A stretch of 64,000 nucleotides of DNA, taken from positions 299,345-363,344 of the forward strand of contig CAKRHP010000001.1 in assembly GCA_934339135.1 (NCBI GenBank), given 5' to 3'. The notes beneath the pieces were generated by a model. It did no database searches. It saw nothing but the letters and a program-made list of their open reading frames with translations, and was not told the DNA's origin. The position numbers and the translations under genes are program-made. The stretch is from an uncultured Lachnospiraceae bacterium. GTDB taxonomy: Bacteria; Bacillota; Clostridia; Lachnospirales; Lachnospiraceae. Positions 1 through 5,832 of the stretch are shown here, piece by piece (positions within the stretch are counted from its first letter, which is position 1; each line of letters opens with the position of its first letter).

Positions 1-1017
1 CGTCGGGGTCACTGTTGGAATCTCTGTTGCCGACTCCGTCGGGGTCACTGTCGGTACTGCCGTTGGAATCTCGGTTGCTGAAGCCGCCGGGGTCGATGTT
101 GGTACTGCCGTCGGAATCTCGGTTGCTGAAATCACCGGCGTTGCTATCGGTACTGCCGTCGGAATCTCGGTTGCTGAAACCGCCGGGGTCGCTATTGGCG
201 TTTCCGTTGGTACCTCTGTGACAGAAACCGTCGATGTTGGTGCTGCCGTTGGATTCACTGTTACTTCCGGTGTTTCCGTCGGTTCCGGCGTCTCACTTGG
301 TTCCGGTGCTGCTGTAGGCTCTGGTGTCTCACTCGGCTCGGGCGCTGCTGTAGGATTTGGCGTCTCGCCCGGCTGTGGAGCCAGTGTCGGCTCCGGTGTC
401 TCACTTGGCTGTGGAGCCAGTGTCGGCTCCGGTGTCCCACCCGGCTGTGGAGCCAGTGTTGACTCCGGTGTCTCACCCGGCTGGGGGTCCTGCGTTGGCT
501 CCGGTGTCTCGCTTTTCTGTGGTTCTGCCGATTCCTTCACTCCCGGCTCGGCGCTTGGAAGCTGTGACGGTCTCACAGAAGGCTTTATGGTTGAGCTTGT
601 AGTCAAGCTAACATAGGGACTTGCCGATGGGCTTGGTGCAGGAGCTGTCGTCGTTGGAATAACAACTTCAACCTCTCCCTCTTCATCCGATGTCACTACT
701 ACTTTGACCACACATTTCTTCATATGATATGCTGTCAACGTAACCTTTGTCTTTCCCTGCTTTTTCCCGGTAATCCGGATCTTCTTTTTGGTTACCTTTA
801 CCGAAACAATCTTTCGATCGGATACCTTGGCTTTGACCTTCCTTGTCCCGGTATTTTTTGCCTTGATCGTAATGCGATCTCCCTTTACAACTGTAACCTT
901 TGTTTTGGATACCCTGATCTTTGCTGCCGCAGATGCCGTATTCATCTGACACGGTGACAATACCGCTGTCAAAAACAGCAGCGCAGCCAACAGGGTCGAT
1001 ATTGATTTTTTCTTCAT
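1..1017 (-). CDS. Secreted surface protein with Ig-like domain and Pro/Thr-rich stalk (N-terminal part, runs off left edge)
   Basis: An open frame runs from an ATG at 1017 to the window edge (339 codons, no stop), so the C-terminus is missing. The ATG has a GGGAGG ribosome site. Residues 1-33 form a signal peptide (MKKK, then a Leu/Ala-rich core, then TASAAA). Residues 34-115 are a Lys/Val-rich Ig-like domain (KIRVSKTKVTVVKGD, later TGKKQGKTKVTLT). The same domain opens the surface proteins at 4243 and 23101. The rest is a low-complexity stalk of 12-residue units such as ETPEPTLAPQPG and later SATEIPTAVPIATP. By analogy with those two proteins, BspA-like LRR repeats probably follow beyond the edge. 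Role: exported, probably cell-surface adhesion or binding; inferred. Confidence 0.8.
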   Translation of the reverse strand, partial: MKKKSISTLLAALLFLTAVLSPCQMNTASAAAKIRVSKTKVTVVKGDRITIKAKNTGTRKVKAKVSDRKIVSVKVTKKKIRITGKKQGKTKVTLTAYHMKKCVVKVVVTSDEEGEVEVVIPTTTAPAPSPSASPYVSLTTSSTIKPSVRPSQLPSAEPGVKESAEPQKSETPEPTQDPQPGETPESTLAPQPGGTPEPTLAPQPSETPEPTLAPQPGETPNPTAAPEPSETPEPTAAPEPSETPEPTETPEVTVNPTAAPTSTVSVTEVPTETPIATPAVSATEIPTAVPIATPVISATEIPTAVPTSTPAASATEIPTAVPTVTPTESATEIPTVTPT

Positions 1018-1106
1018 ATAGAATCCTCCCTGATCTCCTTATAGATAGTATATCGGCATACAAAAGCCAAATAATTGTAGAAGCCATAAAAAATAACAAA
1101 AAAACA

Positions 1107-1152
1107 AGAGGCAGTCACATCCTGATAAAATATCAGTAATGTGACTGCCTCT
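1107..1152 (-). terminator. Hairpin terminator with 14-bp stem
   Basis: A perfect 14-bp inverted repeat (AGAGGCAGTCACAT / ATGTGACTGCCTCT) encloses a second small stem (CTGATA/TATCAG). On the minus strand it is followed by a T-rich tract. It ends the transcript that would start at the relict promoter at 1311-1340, just upstream of the surface-protein gene at 1017. Confidence 0.75.
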
Positions 1153-1184
1153 CAAATCACGTTTTTTTCATGTTTTCAAATAAT

Positions 1185-1325
1185 CTAGGAATCCAGACGC
1201 ATATATGACATCGTTTTTCTACCCTGCCGGTAGTACCACGTCTTTCCATATACGCTCTTTCCCTTCCAATAATCCTTTTCTTGTGTGAAGCATTTTACAT
1301 TTACAACCGTAGTATAACACCACTC
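1185..1325 (-). pseudogene. Relict of a deleted surface-protein gene (short open fragment before a terminator)
   Basis: A 46-codon open stretch without an ATG ends in TAG at 1185, directly before the terminator at 1107-1152. Its last part reads like a protein C-terminus (KDYWKGKSVYGKTWYYRQG, then a short tail ending RLDS). Its upstream part aligns with the promoter and leader of the LRR gene at 4243: the -35/-10 pair with the same 18-bp spacing, followed by similar CATTTACA and TTGTGT stretches on the plus strand. The simplest reading is that a paralogous gene lost its body, leaving promoter, C-terminal end and terminator. It could also be a short non-coding transcript. No family was recognised. 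Confidence 0.35.
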
Positions 1326-1340
1326 CTATCTATCAGTCGA
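1311..1340 (-). promoter_or_regulatory. Sigma-A-like promoter paralogous to that of the LRR gene at 4243
   Basis: TCGACT - 18 bp - TATACT on the minus strand. Position and flanks match the TTGACT-18-TATACT promoter at 4291-4320. It would drive a transcript of about 200 nt ending at the 1107-1152 terminator. Confidence 0.5.
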
Positions 1341-1364
1341 CTTTAAGAATACTTCTGGTACCAT

Positions 1365-1388
1365 TGGTTAACCATGTATGTATATAAT
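1365..1388 (+). promoter_or_regulatory. Palindrome and -10 box upstream of the XRE regulator
   Basis: TGGTTAACCA (1365-1374) is a perfect 10-bp palindrome just upstream of TATAAT (1383-1388) and 24 bp before the regulator ATG. It is a plausible autoregulatory operator between the divergent promoters. No good -35 box is visible. Confidence 0.35.
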
Positions 1389-1411
1389 ACACGTAGATAG
1401 GAGTTGATGCT

Positions 1412-1720
1412 ATGCAATACTTTGGCGAAAGACTGCGGGATCTGCGCCAGGAAAAGCATATGACCCAAAAGCAGCTGGCAGACAAGCTGGATCTGGTGAA
1501 AGGGACGATTTCTGCTTATGAGCAGGGCAAGAAATATCCCTCCATTGAGGTTTTGATCAAGCTTTGCAATGTATTTCAGATATCTGCTGACTACCTGCTG
1601 GGTCTTTCGGATGATATGCAGCTCATGAAGTCCAATCTGACAGACGAACAAATGAGCACCTTCCGCAAACTGATCCACGACATGGAACAATATAATACTC
1701 TTAAAAACTCACCAAAATAA
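1412..1720 (+). CDS. XRE-family helix-turn-helix transcriptional regulator
   Basis: This 102-aa protein is a compact DNA-binding regulator. Residues 4-58 form a Cro/CI-type HTH: RLRDLRQEKHMTQKQLADKL, then the recognition-helix region VKGTISAYEQGKKYPSIEVL, then the hydrophobic DYLLGLS that closes the domain. The short acidic tail has no recognisable ligand domain. The ribosome site is TAGGAG. The gene is monocistronic, with its own terminator, and sits between the relict promoter and a surface LRR gene. A palindrome at 1365-1374 may be its operator. Targets are unknown. This type is common both in prophage remnants and as a stand-alone Clostridia regulator. Confidence 0.9.
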   Translation: MQYFGERLRDLRQEKHMTQKQLADKLDLVKGTISAYEQGKKYPSIEVLIKLCNVFQISADYLLGLSDDMQLMKSNLTDEQMSTFRKLIHDMEQYNTLKNSPK

Positions 1721-1723
1721 TGC

Positions 1724-1762
1724 AACACACTTCAGCAAGCCACCCACCCGCTGAAGTGTGTT
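1724..1762 (+). terminator. Rho-independent terminator of the XRE regulator gene
   Basis: A 13-bp perfect stem (AACACACTTCAGC / GCTGAAGTGTGTT) with a 13-nt loop starts 3 nt after the stop codon. The right arm is duplicated at 4406-4468 without its left arm. Confidence 0.8.
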
Positions 1763-1806
1763 TATTGTATCACGCCCTATGTGTTTGAGTTTTTCCTATT
1801 TTGCAT
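1744..1806. repeat. 63-bp direct repeat, copy 1 (includes right arm of a terminator)
   Basis: 60 of 63 positions match 4406-4468, with the three differences clustered. The two copies flank the LRR surface gene at 1883-4243. Confidence 0.85.
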
Positions 1807-1882
1807 CAGGAATGAAAATGTAAAATTGTAAACAGATTTATTAGCAGCATATATTTTATTCCACATGGTCATCACTATAGTT

Positions 1883-4243
1883 TTAATCGTACGACCATGA
1901 TAACACCGTTCCATCACTCTTTTCTACCGTTGTATTGCCCCAATCCGCATAATTATCTGCGGTACCGTCATAAATTACCTTTGGTACATTCTGGAACGCT
2001 TCCGATTCAATTTGTGTTATGCCCGCCGGAACCGTCAGACTTTCAAGCCCTTTACAATCCATAAAGGCTCCCCATCCGATATATGTCACACTGTCCGGTA
2101 TGCTGACACCTGTGATGCCACTGCACCCTTCAAATGCCTTTCCACAGATTGACTTCACTCCATCCGGAATAACAACATCTCCACTCTCTTTTGTTCCGGT
2201 ACAGTAAAGAAATCCGTTCAAAATAACCAGTTCCTCTGTTTTCTCCAATTCATTCATCCATTTGGTATTTTTAAAAGCATATGCACCAATCTCTGTCACG
2301 CTGTCCGGAATCGTAACATCTGTTACCTCCGTACAATCCATAAAGGCACCTGCCCCGATGCAGGTAATATCCCCCGGAATGACAATTTTTCCACTCTTCA
2401 GCGTTCCATGGCTTAACAGGATGTGGTTCACGATAACAAGCTCATCCTTTTCCATCTGAGTATTCAACCATGCTGTTTCATAGAATGCAAAATCACCAAT
2501 CCTGGTTACGCTTTCCGGAATATTAATATTCTCCAGATTAGTACAACCGTAAAATGCATGATGCGCAATGTTGGTTACGCTTTCCGGAATATTAATATCC
2601 TCCAGATTAGTACACTCGTAAAATGCAAGTTGCGCAATCTGTGTCAAACCTTCCTGTAATACAACCTTTTTCAGCCCGGTACATCCGTTAAATACCCCCG
2701 ATGCTATACTGTCTAAATTCTTCGGAAGAGTAATTTCTTTCAGGTACAGGCAATCTACAAAGGCATACTTTTCAATCTTTACTACACTGTCCGGAATATG
2801 AATTTCTGTCAATCCGGTTTTTCCAAATCCCCAGCCCCCAATACTTGTCAAGCTCTCCGGAAGAACAATACTATGCAAACTGCTACACTGGAAAAATGCA
2901 GCTTTTCCAATCTCTGTCAATCCTTCCGGCAATGTAACACTCGACAAACTGGTGCAATTATCAAATGTATATTCCCCTATACTTGTTGTCCCTTCCGGAA
3001 ATGTAATACTTTCCAAGCCACTGCAACTCTGGAACGCATAGTCATCAACACTTGTCACGCTATCCGGTATAATGATACTCTTTAAACTGTTACAACCTGA
3101 AAATGCATATTCTCCTATACTTGTTATACCATCCGGCAGAGAAATATCCTGTAATTTTCCACACTCACAAAACATATTATCAGGTATACTTGTCATCCCC
3201 GCAGGAAGAACCACCTTGGTCAAATTAAGACAATAATAAAATACACTACTTCCAATATTTTTCAGGCTATCCGGCAAAACAATCTCCTTTAATTTGGAAC
3301 AGGATGAAAATGCACTGCCTCCAAGGCTCTCCAAATTAGCAGGCAATTCAATACTCTCTAAATCAGTATTTGAAAATGCAGAGCCTCCTATGCTTGTCAC
3401 ACTCTTTGGTATGGTAATACTGCTCAAGCGGAAACATGTATCAAACGCAGATTCTCCTATACTTTTTAAATTCTCAGACAAAACAACGCTCTTCAAATTG
3501 TAACACTGGTAGAATGCATCGTCCCCTATACTTGTTACACTATCAGGAATTGTAATCTTCGTCAATTCATTACATTGCATAAATGCCCCAGACCCAATAC
3601 TTGTTACTGCTCCATTTGGTATTACCAGCTCGCTTGGCAGATCTCGCCCCATTACTAATACACCATTCTTGACCTCAATCGCTTCATCCTCCAGCAGCTT
3701 CTGCCAGATTTTTAATGTGTCTTCCGGATTCGATGTATTGGTTGGTACCGGATCTGTTGCAGCCGGAAGCCCGGATGCTCCCGGCTGGCTGCTTACCGTC
3801 GGCTGACTACCGGCTCCGGCAGATGCCTGTGGATTTGCCGCCGGGGAGGTTGCAGGCTGCTTTGTAGTGGCTGGTGTATTTGTGGCAGTTATGTTTACTG
3901 CCTGACCTTTCACTGTAACATTTACCACGCATTTTTTCATTCCCTTTACGGTAAGTGTCACTTTGGTTTTGCCAGCCTTTTTACCTGCGATTTTAATCTT
4001 TTTTTTGACCACCTTGGCTGATGCAGTCTTCTTGTTGGATACGATTGCTTTGATCTTTTTAGAACCGGTATTTTTTACTGTGACAGTAACTGTCTTTCCG
4101 ACCGCTACTGTTACCTTTGTTTTGTTCGTCTTAATCTTAGCTGCAGCCGCAGCCGTATTTGTCTGCCCCGGTGCCAGAACAGATCCCGTCAGCATTGCCG
4201 CCGATAATAATACGGCAATTTGTTTCTTTTTCATTTTTCTCAT
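1883..4243 (-). CDS. BspA-like leucine-rich-repeat (LRR_5) surface protein
   Basis: The 787-aa protein is exported and probably displayed on the surface. I start at the ATG at 4243 (MRKMKKKQ), because AAGAGG lies 7 nt upstream; an ATG 10 codons earlier has no site. Residues 1-35 form a signal peptide and about 35-115 a Lys-rich Ig-like domain. A Thr/Pro/Ala/Ser linker runs to about residue 170. About 20 LRR_5 repeats of some 23 residues then run to the C-terminus (pattern: IGEYAFSGC, LKSIIIPDSV, TSI). The end is SWSYD, with no sortase LPxTG motif or membrane anchor, so attachment is unclear. BspA-like repeats are known from adhesins of gut and oral bacteria; ligand unknown. The gene is bracketed by 63-bp repeats. 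Confidence 0.9.
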   Translation of the reverse strand: MRKMKKKQIAVLLSAAMLTGSVLAPGQTNTAAAAAKIKTNKTKVTVAVGKTVTVTVKNTGSKKIKAIVSNKKTASAKVVKKKIKIAGKKAGKTKVTLTVKGMKKCVVNVTVKGQAVNITATNTPATTKQPATSPAANPQASAGAGSQPTVSSQPGASGLPAATDPVPTNTSNPEDTLKIWQKLLEDEAIEVKNGVLVMGRDLPSELVIPNGAVTSIGSGAFMQCNELTKITIPDSVTSIGDDAFYQCYNLKSVVLSENLKSIGESAFDTCFRLSSITIPKSVTSIGGSAFSNTDLESIELPANLESLGGSAFSSCSKLKEIVLPDSLKNIGSSVFYYCLNLTKVVLPAGMTSIPDNMFCECGKLQDISLPDGITSIGEYAFSGCNSLKSIIIPDSVTSVDDYAFQSCSGLESITFPEGTTSIGEYTFDNCTSLSSVTLPEGLTEIGKAAFFQCSSLHSIVLPESLTSIGGWGFGKTGLTEIHIPDSVVKIEKYAFVDCLYLKEITLPKNLDSIASGVFNGCTGLKKVVLQEGLTQIAQLAFYECTNLEDINIPESVTNIAHHAFYGCTNLENINIPESVTRIGDFAFYETAWLNTQMEKDELVIVNHILLSHGTLKSGKIVIPGDITCIGAGAFMDCTEVTDVTIPDSVTEIGAYAFKNTKWMNELEKTEELVILNGFLYCTGTKESGDVVIPDGVKSICGKAFEGCSGITGVSIPDSVTYIGWGAFMDCKGLESLTVPAGITQIESEAFQNVPKVIYDGTADNYADWGNTTVEKSDGTVLSWSYD

Positions 4244-4290
4244 ATCATTACCTCTTTTCCTTGTGTAAAACAATTTGCATTTACGGGTTT

Positions 4291-4320
4291 AGTATAACAT
4301 TGTACGTGTCCGGCAGTCAA
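4291..4320 (-). promoter_or_regulatory. Sigma-A-type promoter of the LRR surface gene
   Basis: TTGACT - 18 bp - TATACT on the minus strand, with the -10 box about 48 bp upstream of the ATG at 4243. A paralogous copy lies at 1311-1340. Confidence 0.65.
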
Positions 4321-4405
4321 CCTAAAGAGTATATGTATTACCGTTAGACGATTTCCGGTTTTTCCTCATCTACGAATACGGCACAGGACTTTGTTTAATA
4401 CCGCT

Positions 4406-4468
4406 CCACCCGCTGAAGTGTGTTTATTGTATCACGCCCTATGTGCGCGAGTTTTTCCTATTTTGCAT
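4406..4468. repeat. 63-bp direct repeat, copy 2 (headless terminator)
   Basis: This copy repeats the right arm and downstream flank of the terminator at 1724-1762, but its left arm is missing, so it cannot fold as a terminator. It marks a recombination or insertion junction on the upstream side of the LRR gene. Confidence 0.85.
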
Positions 4469-4568
4469 TTTGTTTTGTACAAAGTAATTCTTGAGTTCGT
4501 CAATCCATCGGCAAATATACACATACACCAACTAAAAAATTGTTATCTATATGACTTTTCATAAATAA

Positions 4569-4597
4569 TTGACATTATGGCATATATGCCATACTAT
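4569..4597 (+). promoter_or_regulatory. Promoter with an 18-bp palindromic operator in its spacer
   Basis: TTGACA (4569-4574) - 17 bp - TACTAT (4592-4597). Positions 4576-4593 are a perfect palindrome, TATGGCATATATGCCATA, filling the spacer and overlapping the -10 box. This is the usual layout of an autorepressed toxin-antitoxin promoter; the binding protein is presumably the HTH antitoxin encoded at 4699. Confidence 0.75.
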
Positions 4598-4610
4598 AAG
4601 AGGAGCTTAC

Positions 4611-4712
4611 ATGACAAAATTTAAACTGATAGCATACAAAAAGGAAATTCTGATTGCAAAGAATCGAAGAAAAGATTTTATAGAAAGGCGGATGAAAGAT
4701 GAGAACGTTTGA
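4611..4712 (+). pseudogene. Remnant of a RelE/HigB-type toxin (33 aa, internally deleted)
   Basis: ATG at 4611 with AGGAGC upstream; 33 codons. The C-terminal stretch KKEILIAKNRRKDFIERR resembles the last helix of RelE/HigB-family mRNA-cleaving toxins, which are normally about 100-120 aa and sit directly upstream of an HTH antitoxin, as here. The N-terminus (MTKFKLIAY) runs straight into that tail, so the middle, including the catalytic core, appears to be deleted in frame. It overlaps the antitoxin start by 14 bp, a normal operon arrangement. Promoter and ribosome site are intact, so the peptide is probably still made, but it should be non-toxic. It could instead be a genuine short leader ORF. 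Confidence 0.5.
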
Positions 4713-4989
4713 TGATATGCTTTCTAAACAATTGCAGGATAAAGAGTTTAAAAAAGAATATGATGCCATACAGCCGGAAATGGACGTCATAAGAGCTATA
4801 GTAGATGCGCGTACTTCCCTGAATATGACACAGAAAGAATTGGCTGAGCGTACAGGAATTAATCAGGCCGATATCAGTAAACTTGAAAACGGAACAAGAA
4901 ATCCCTCTGTCAATTTACTGAAAAGATTAGCAGAGGGAATGGGAATGGTTCTTAAAATTGAGTTTGTTCCAAAACAAAAATGTGAGTGA
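4699..4989 (+). CDS. HTH antitoxin-like regulator (HigA/XRE family), toxin partner degenerate
   Basis: This 96-aa protein has an N-terminal helical arm (KEYDAIQPEMDVIRAIVDAR) followed by an XRE helix-turn-helix at about residues 36-85 (MTQKELAERTGINQADISKL, then NGTRNPSVNLLKRLAEGMG). This is the form typical of antitoxins that follow RelE/HigB toxins. It overlaps the 33-aa toxin remnant and is downstream of a promoter with an 18-bp palindrome, so autorepression is likely. With the toxin gutted, it may now act only as a repressor or as a protective antitoxin against related toxins elsewhere. It ends 14 bp before the convergent HEPN gene. Confidence 0.85.
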   Translation: MRTFDDMLSKQLQDKEFKKEYDAIQPEMDVIRAIVDARTSLNMTQKELAERTGINQADISKLENGTRNPSVNLLKRLAEGMGMVLKIEFVPKQKCE

Positions 4990-5003
4990 TACATTGCTGT
5001 GTA

Positions 5004-5486
5004 TTATTCTTTCATGGAGTTTAAGATCAATATTACTATATTTTCTAATTTAGGATAGAGATTTAACCATATCTTTTCTGCCTCCTCATAATCCTCCTCG
5101 TCAACGACATCATCACGGTAATCATAGTTATCCCGAAAAATAAATAAGGTGTTTAATTCGTTTCCTATGTTTCTAATATCAGAAATATTTACATTATATT
5201 TTTTCAAAAAATCATCATGTTTAATTTCACGATTAAAATAACTAATCAATGAACTATGACTTTTGTACTCAATTCCGGTATCCAGTACAGAAATCGCTTT
5301 CACCAGATGATATATACTATAATAAAAGTTTTTTATTAACTGGCTCTCATTTGGAGGCAATTGTCTTGAATTATAAATATATTCCGCCAAATCAGATGCC
5401 ATGTTCAGCTCCTTAGCAGCTTCCTCTGTCTTATCCTTTTCTGTTTTGTATGTTACATTTTTACTTGCTCTGGAATTTACTGTCAT
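5004..5486 (-). CDS. HEPN-domain protein (UPF0332/COG1895-like), no visible MNT partner
   Basis: This 160-aa, all-helical protein contains the HEPN signature: a helix with NFYYSIYHLVKAISVL, then GIEYKSHSSLISYFNRE (Lys-Ser-His loop), then a late RDNYDYRDD matching the R-x-x-x-DY motif near the end of this subfamily. HEPN proteins are often RNases or toxins paired with a nucleotidyltransferase (MNT); no MNT gene lies beside it. The start ATG has AAGGAGG. An extended -10 supplied by a palindromic repeat (5507-5515) lies about 20 bp upstream. It sits next to a degraded toxin-antitoxin pair, so this is probably a small defence or stress remnant. Function is not proven. Confidence 0.65.
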   Translation of the reverse strand: MTVNSRASKNVTYKTEKDKTEEAAKELNMASDLAEYIYNSRQLPPNESQLIKNFYYSIYHLVKAISVLDTGIEYKSHSSLISYFNREIKHDDFLKKYNVNISDIRNIGNELNTLFIFRDNYDYRDDVVDEEDYEEAEKIWLNLYPKLENIVILILNSMKE

Positions 5487-5506
5487 TGTATTCCCCTCCT
5501 TGTTCC

Positions 5507-5515
5507 TTTATATCA
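5507..5515 (-). promoter_or_regulatory. Extended -10 promoter at the edge of a palindromic repeat (HEPN gene)
   Basis: TGATATAAA on the minus strand, joined to the repeat element at 5513-5561. The same junction precedes the response-regulator gene (TGATATACT at 14692-14700). Confidence 0.45.
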
Positions 5516-5561
5516 CAAATTCGCAACGCAAGGGAGCTTGTCACTTGCGCAGAATTTGTGA
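5513..5561. repeat. Palindromic intergenic repeat, copy A
   Basis: Nested inverted repeats: outer TCACAAATTC/GAATTTGTGA and inner CGCAAG/CTTGCG, about 49 bp in all. A closely related copy lies in the opposite strand orientation at 14645-14694. Both copies point the same way relative to the gene downstream of them. Confidence 0.8.
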
Positions 5562-5590
5562 GCGACAAAATCTCAAAGCGCAACGCGCGA

Positions 5591-5607
5591 CAGATGCGAA
5601 GCATCTG
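5591..5607. repeat. Small perfect hairpin in repeat-rich intergenic region
   Basis: CAGATGC-GAA-GCATCTG, a 7-bp stem with a 3-nt loop, between copies A and the half copy of the palindromic repeat. The 5487-5832 intergenic region holds only repeats and hairpins; I see no gene in it. Confidence 0.5.
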
Positions 5608-5619
5608 GATTTTGGAGAT

Positions 5620-5642
5620 ATTATATCACAAATTCGCAACGC
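5620..5642. repeat. Half copy of the palindromic promoter repeat
   Basis: The 20-bp edge ATATCACAAATTCGCAACGC is identical to 5510-5529. On the minus strand it carries TGATATAAT, a consensus extended -10. Confidence 0.7.
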
Positions 5643-5694
5643 TTCGGCAAAAGGTTCGAAAAAGCTCCGCTTTTCCTCACTCGCGGGCGCGCTC

Positions 5695-5751
5695 ACATAG
5701 TGATCAGCCAGTTACCAGATGCAAGCACCAGTATCTGGCTGATCGCTATGT
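5695..5751. repeat. 17-bp inverted repeat (one mismatch) downstream of the Ser/Thr kinase gene
   Basis: Arms 5695-5711 and 5735-5751 (ACATAGTGATCAGCCAG / CTGGCTGATCGCTATGT) with a 23-nt loop. It lies 80 bp beyond the kinase stop but has no T-tract, so it is not a classic terminator. It may protect the 3' end of the mRNA or be an unlisted repeat. Confidence 0.6.
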
Positions 5752-5832
5752 TCACTTTTGCCTTCGCGCACATTATATCATACTTTCATATTTATCTATA
5801 GCCGTTTCCATGCGATTATATTCCCCGCCCCC

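Noticed and set aside
683-1099. 138-codon minus-strand frame at the left edge
   Set aside because: Frame-shifted shadow of the surface-protein gene starting at 1017, which has signal peptide, Ig-like domain and ribosome site.
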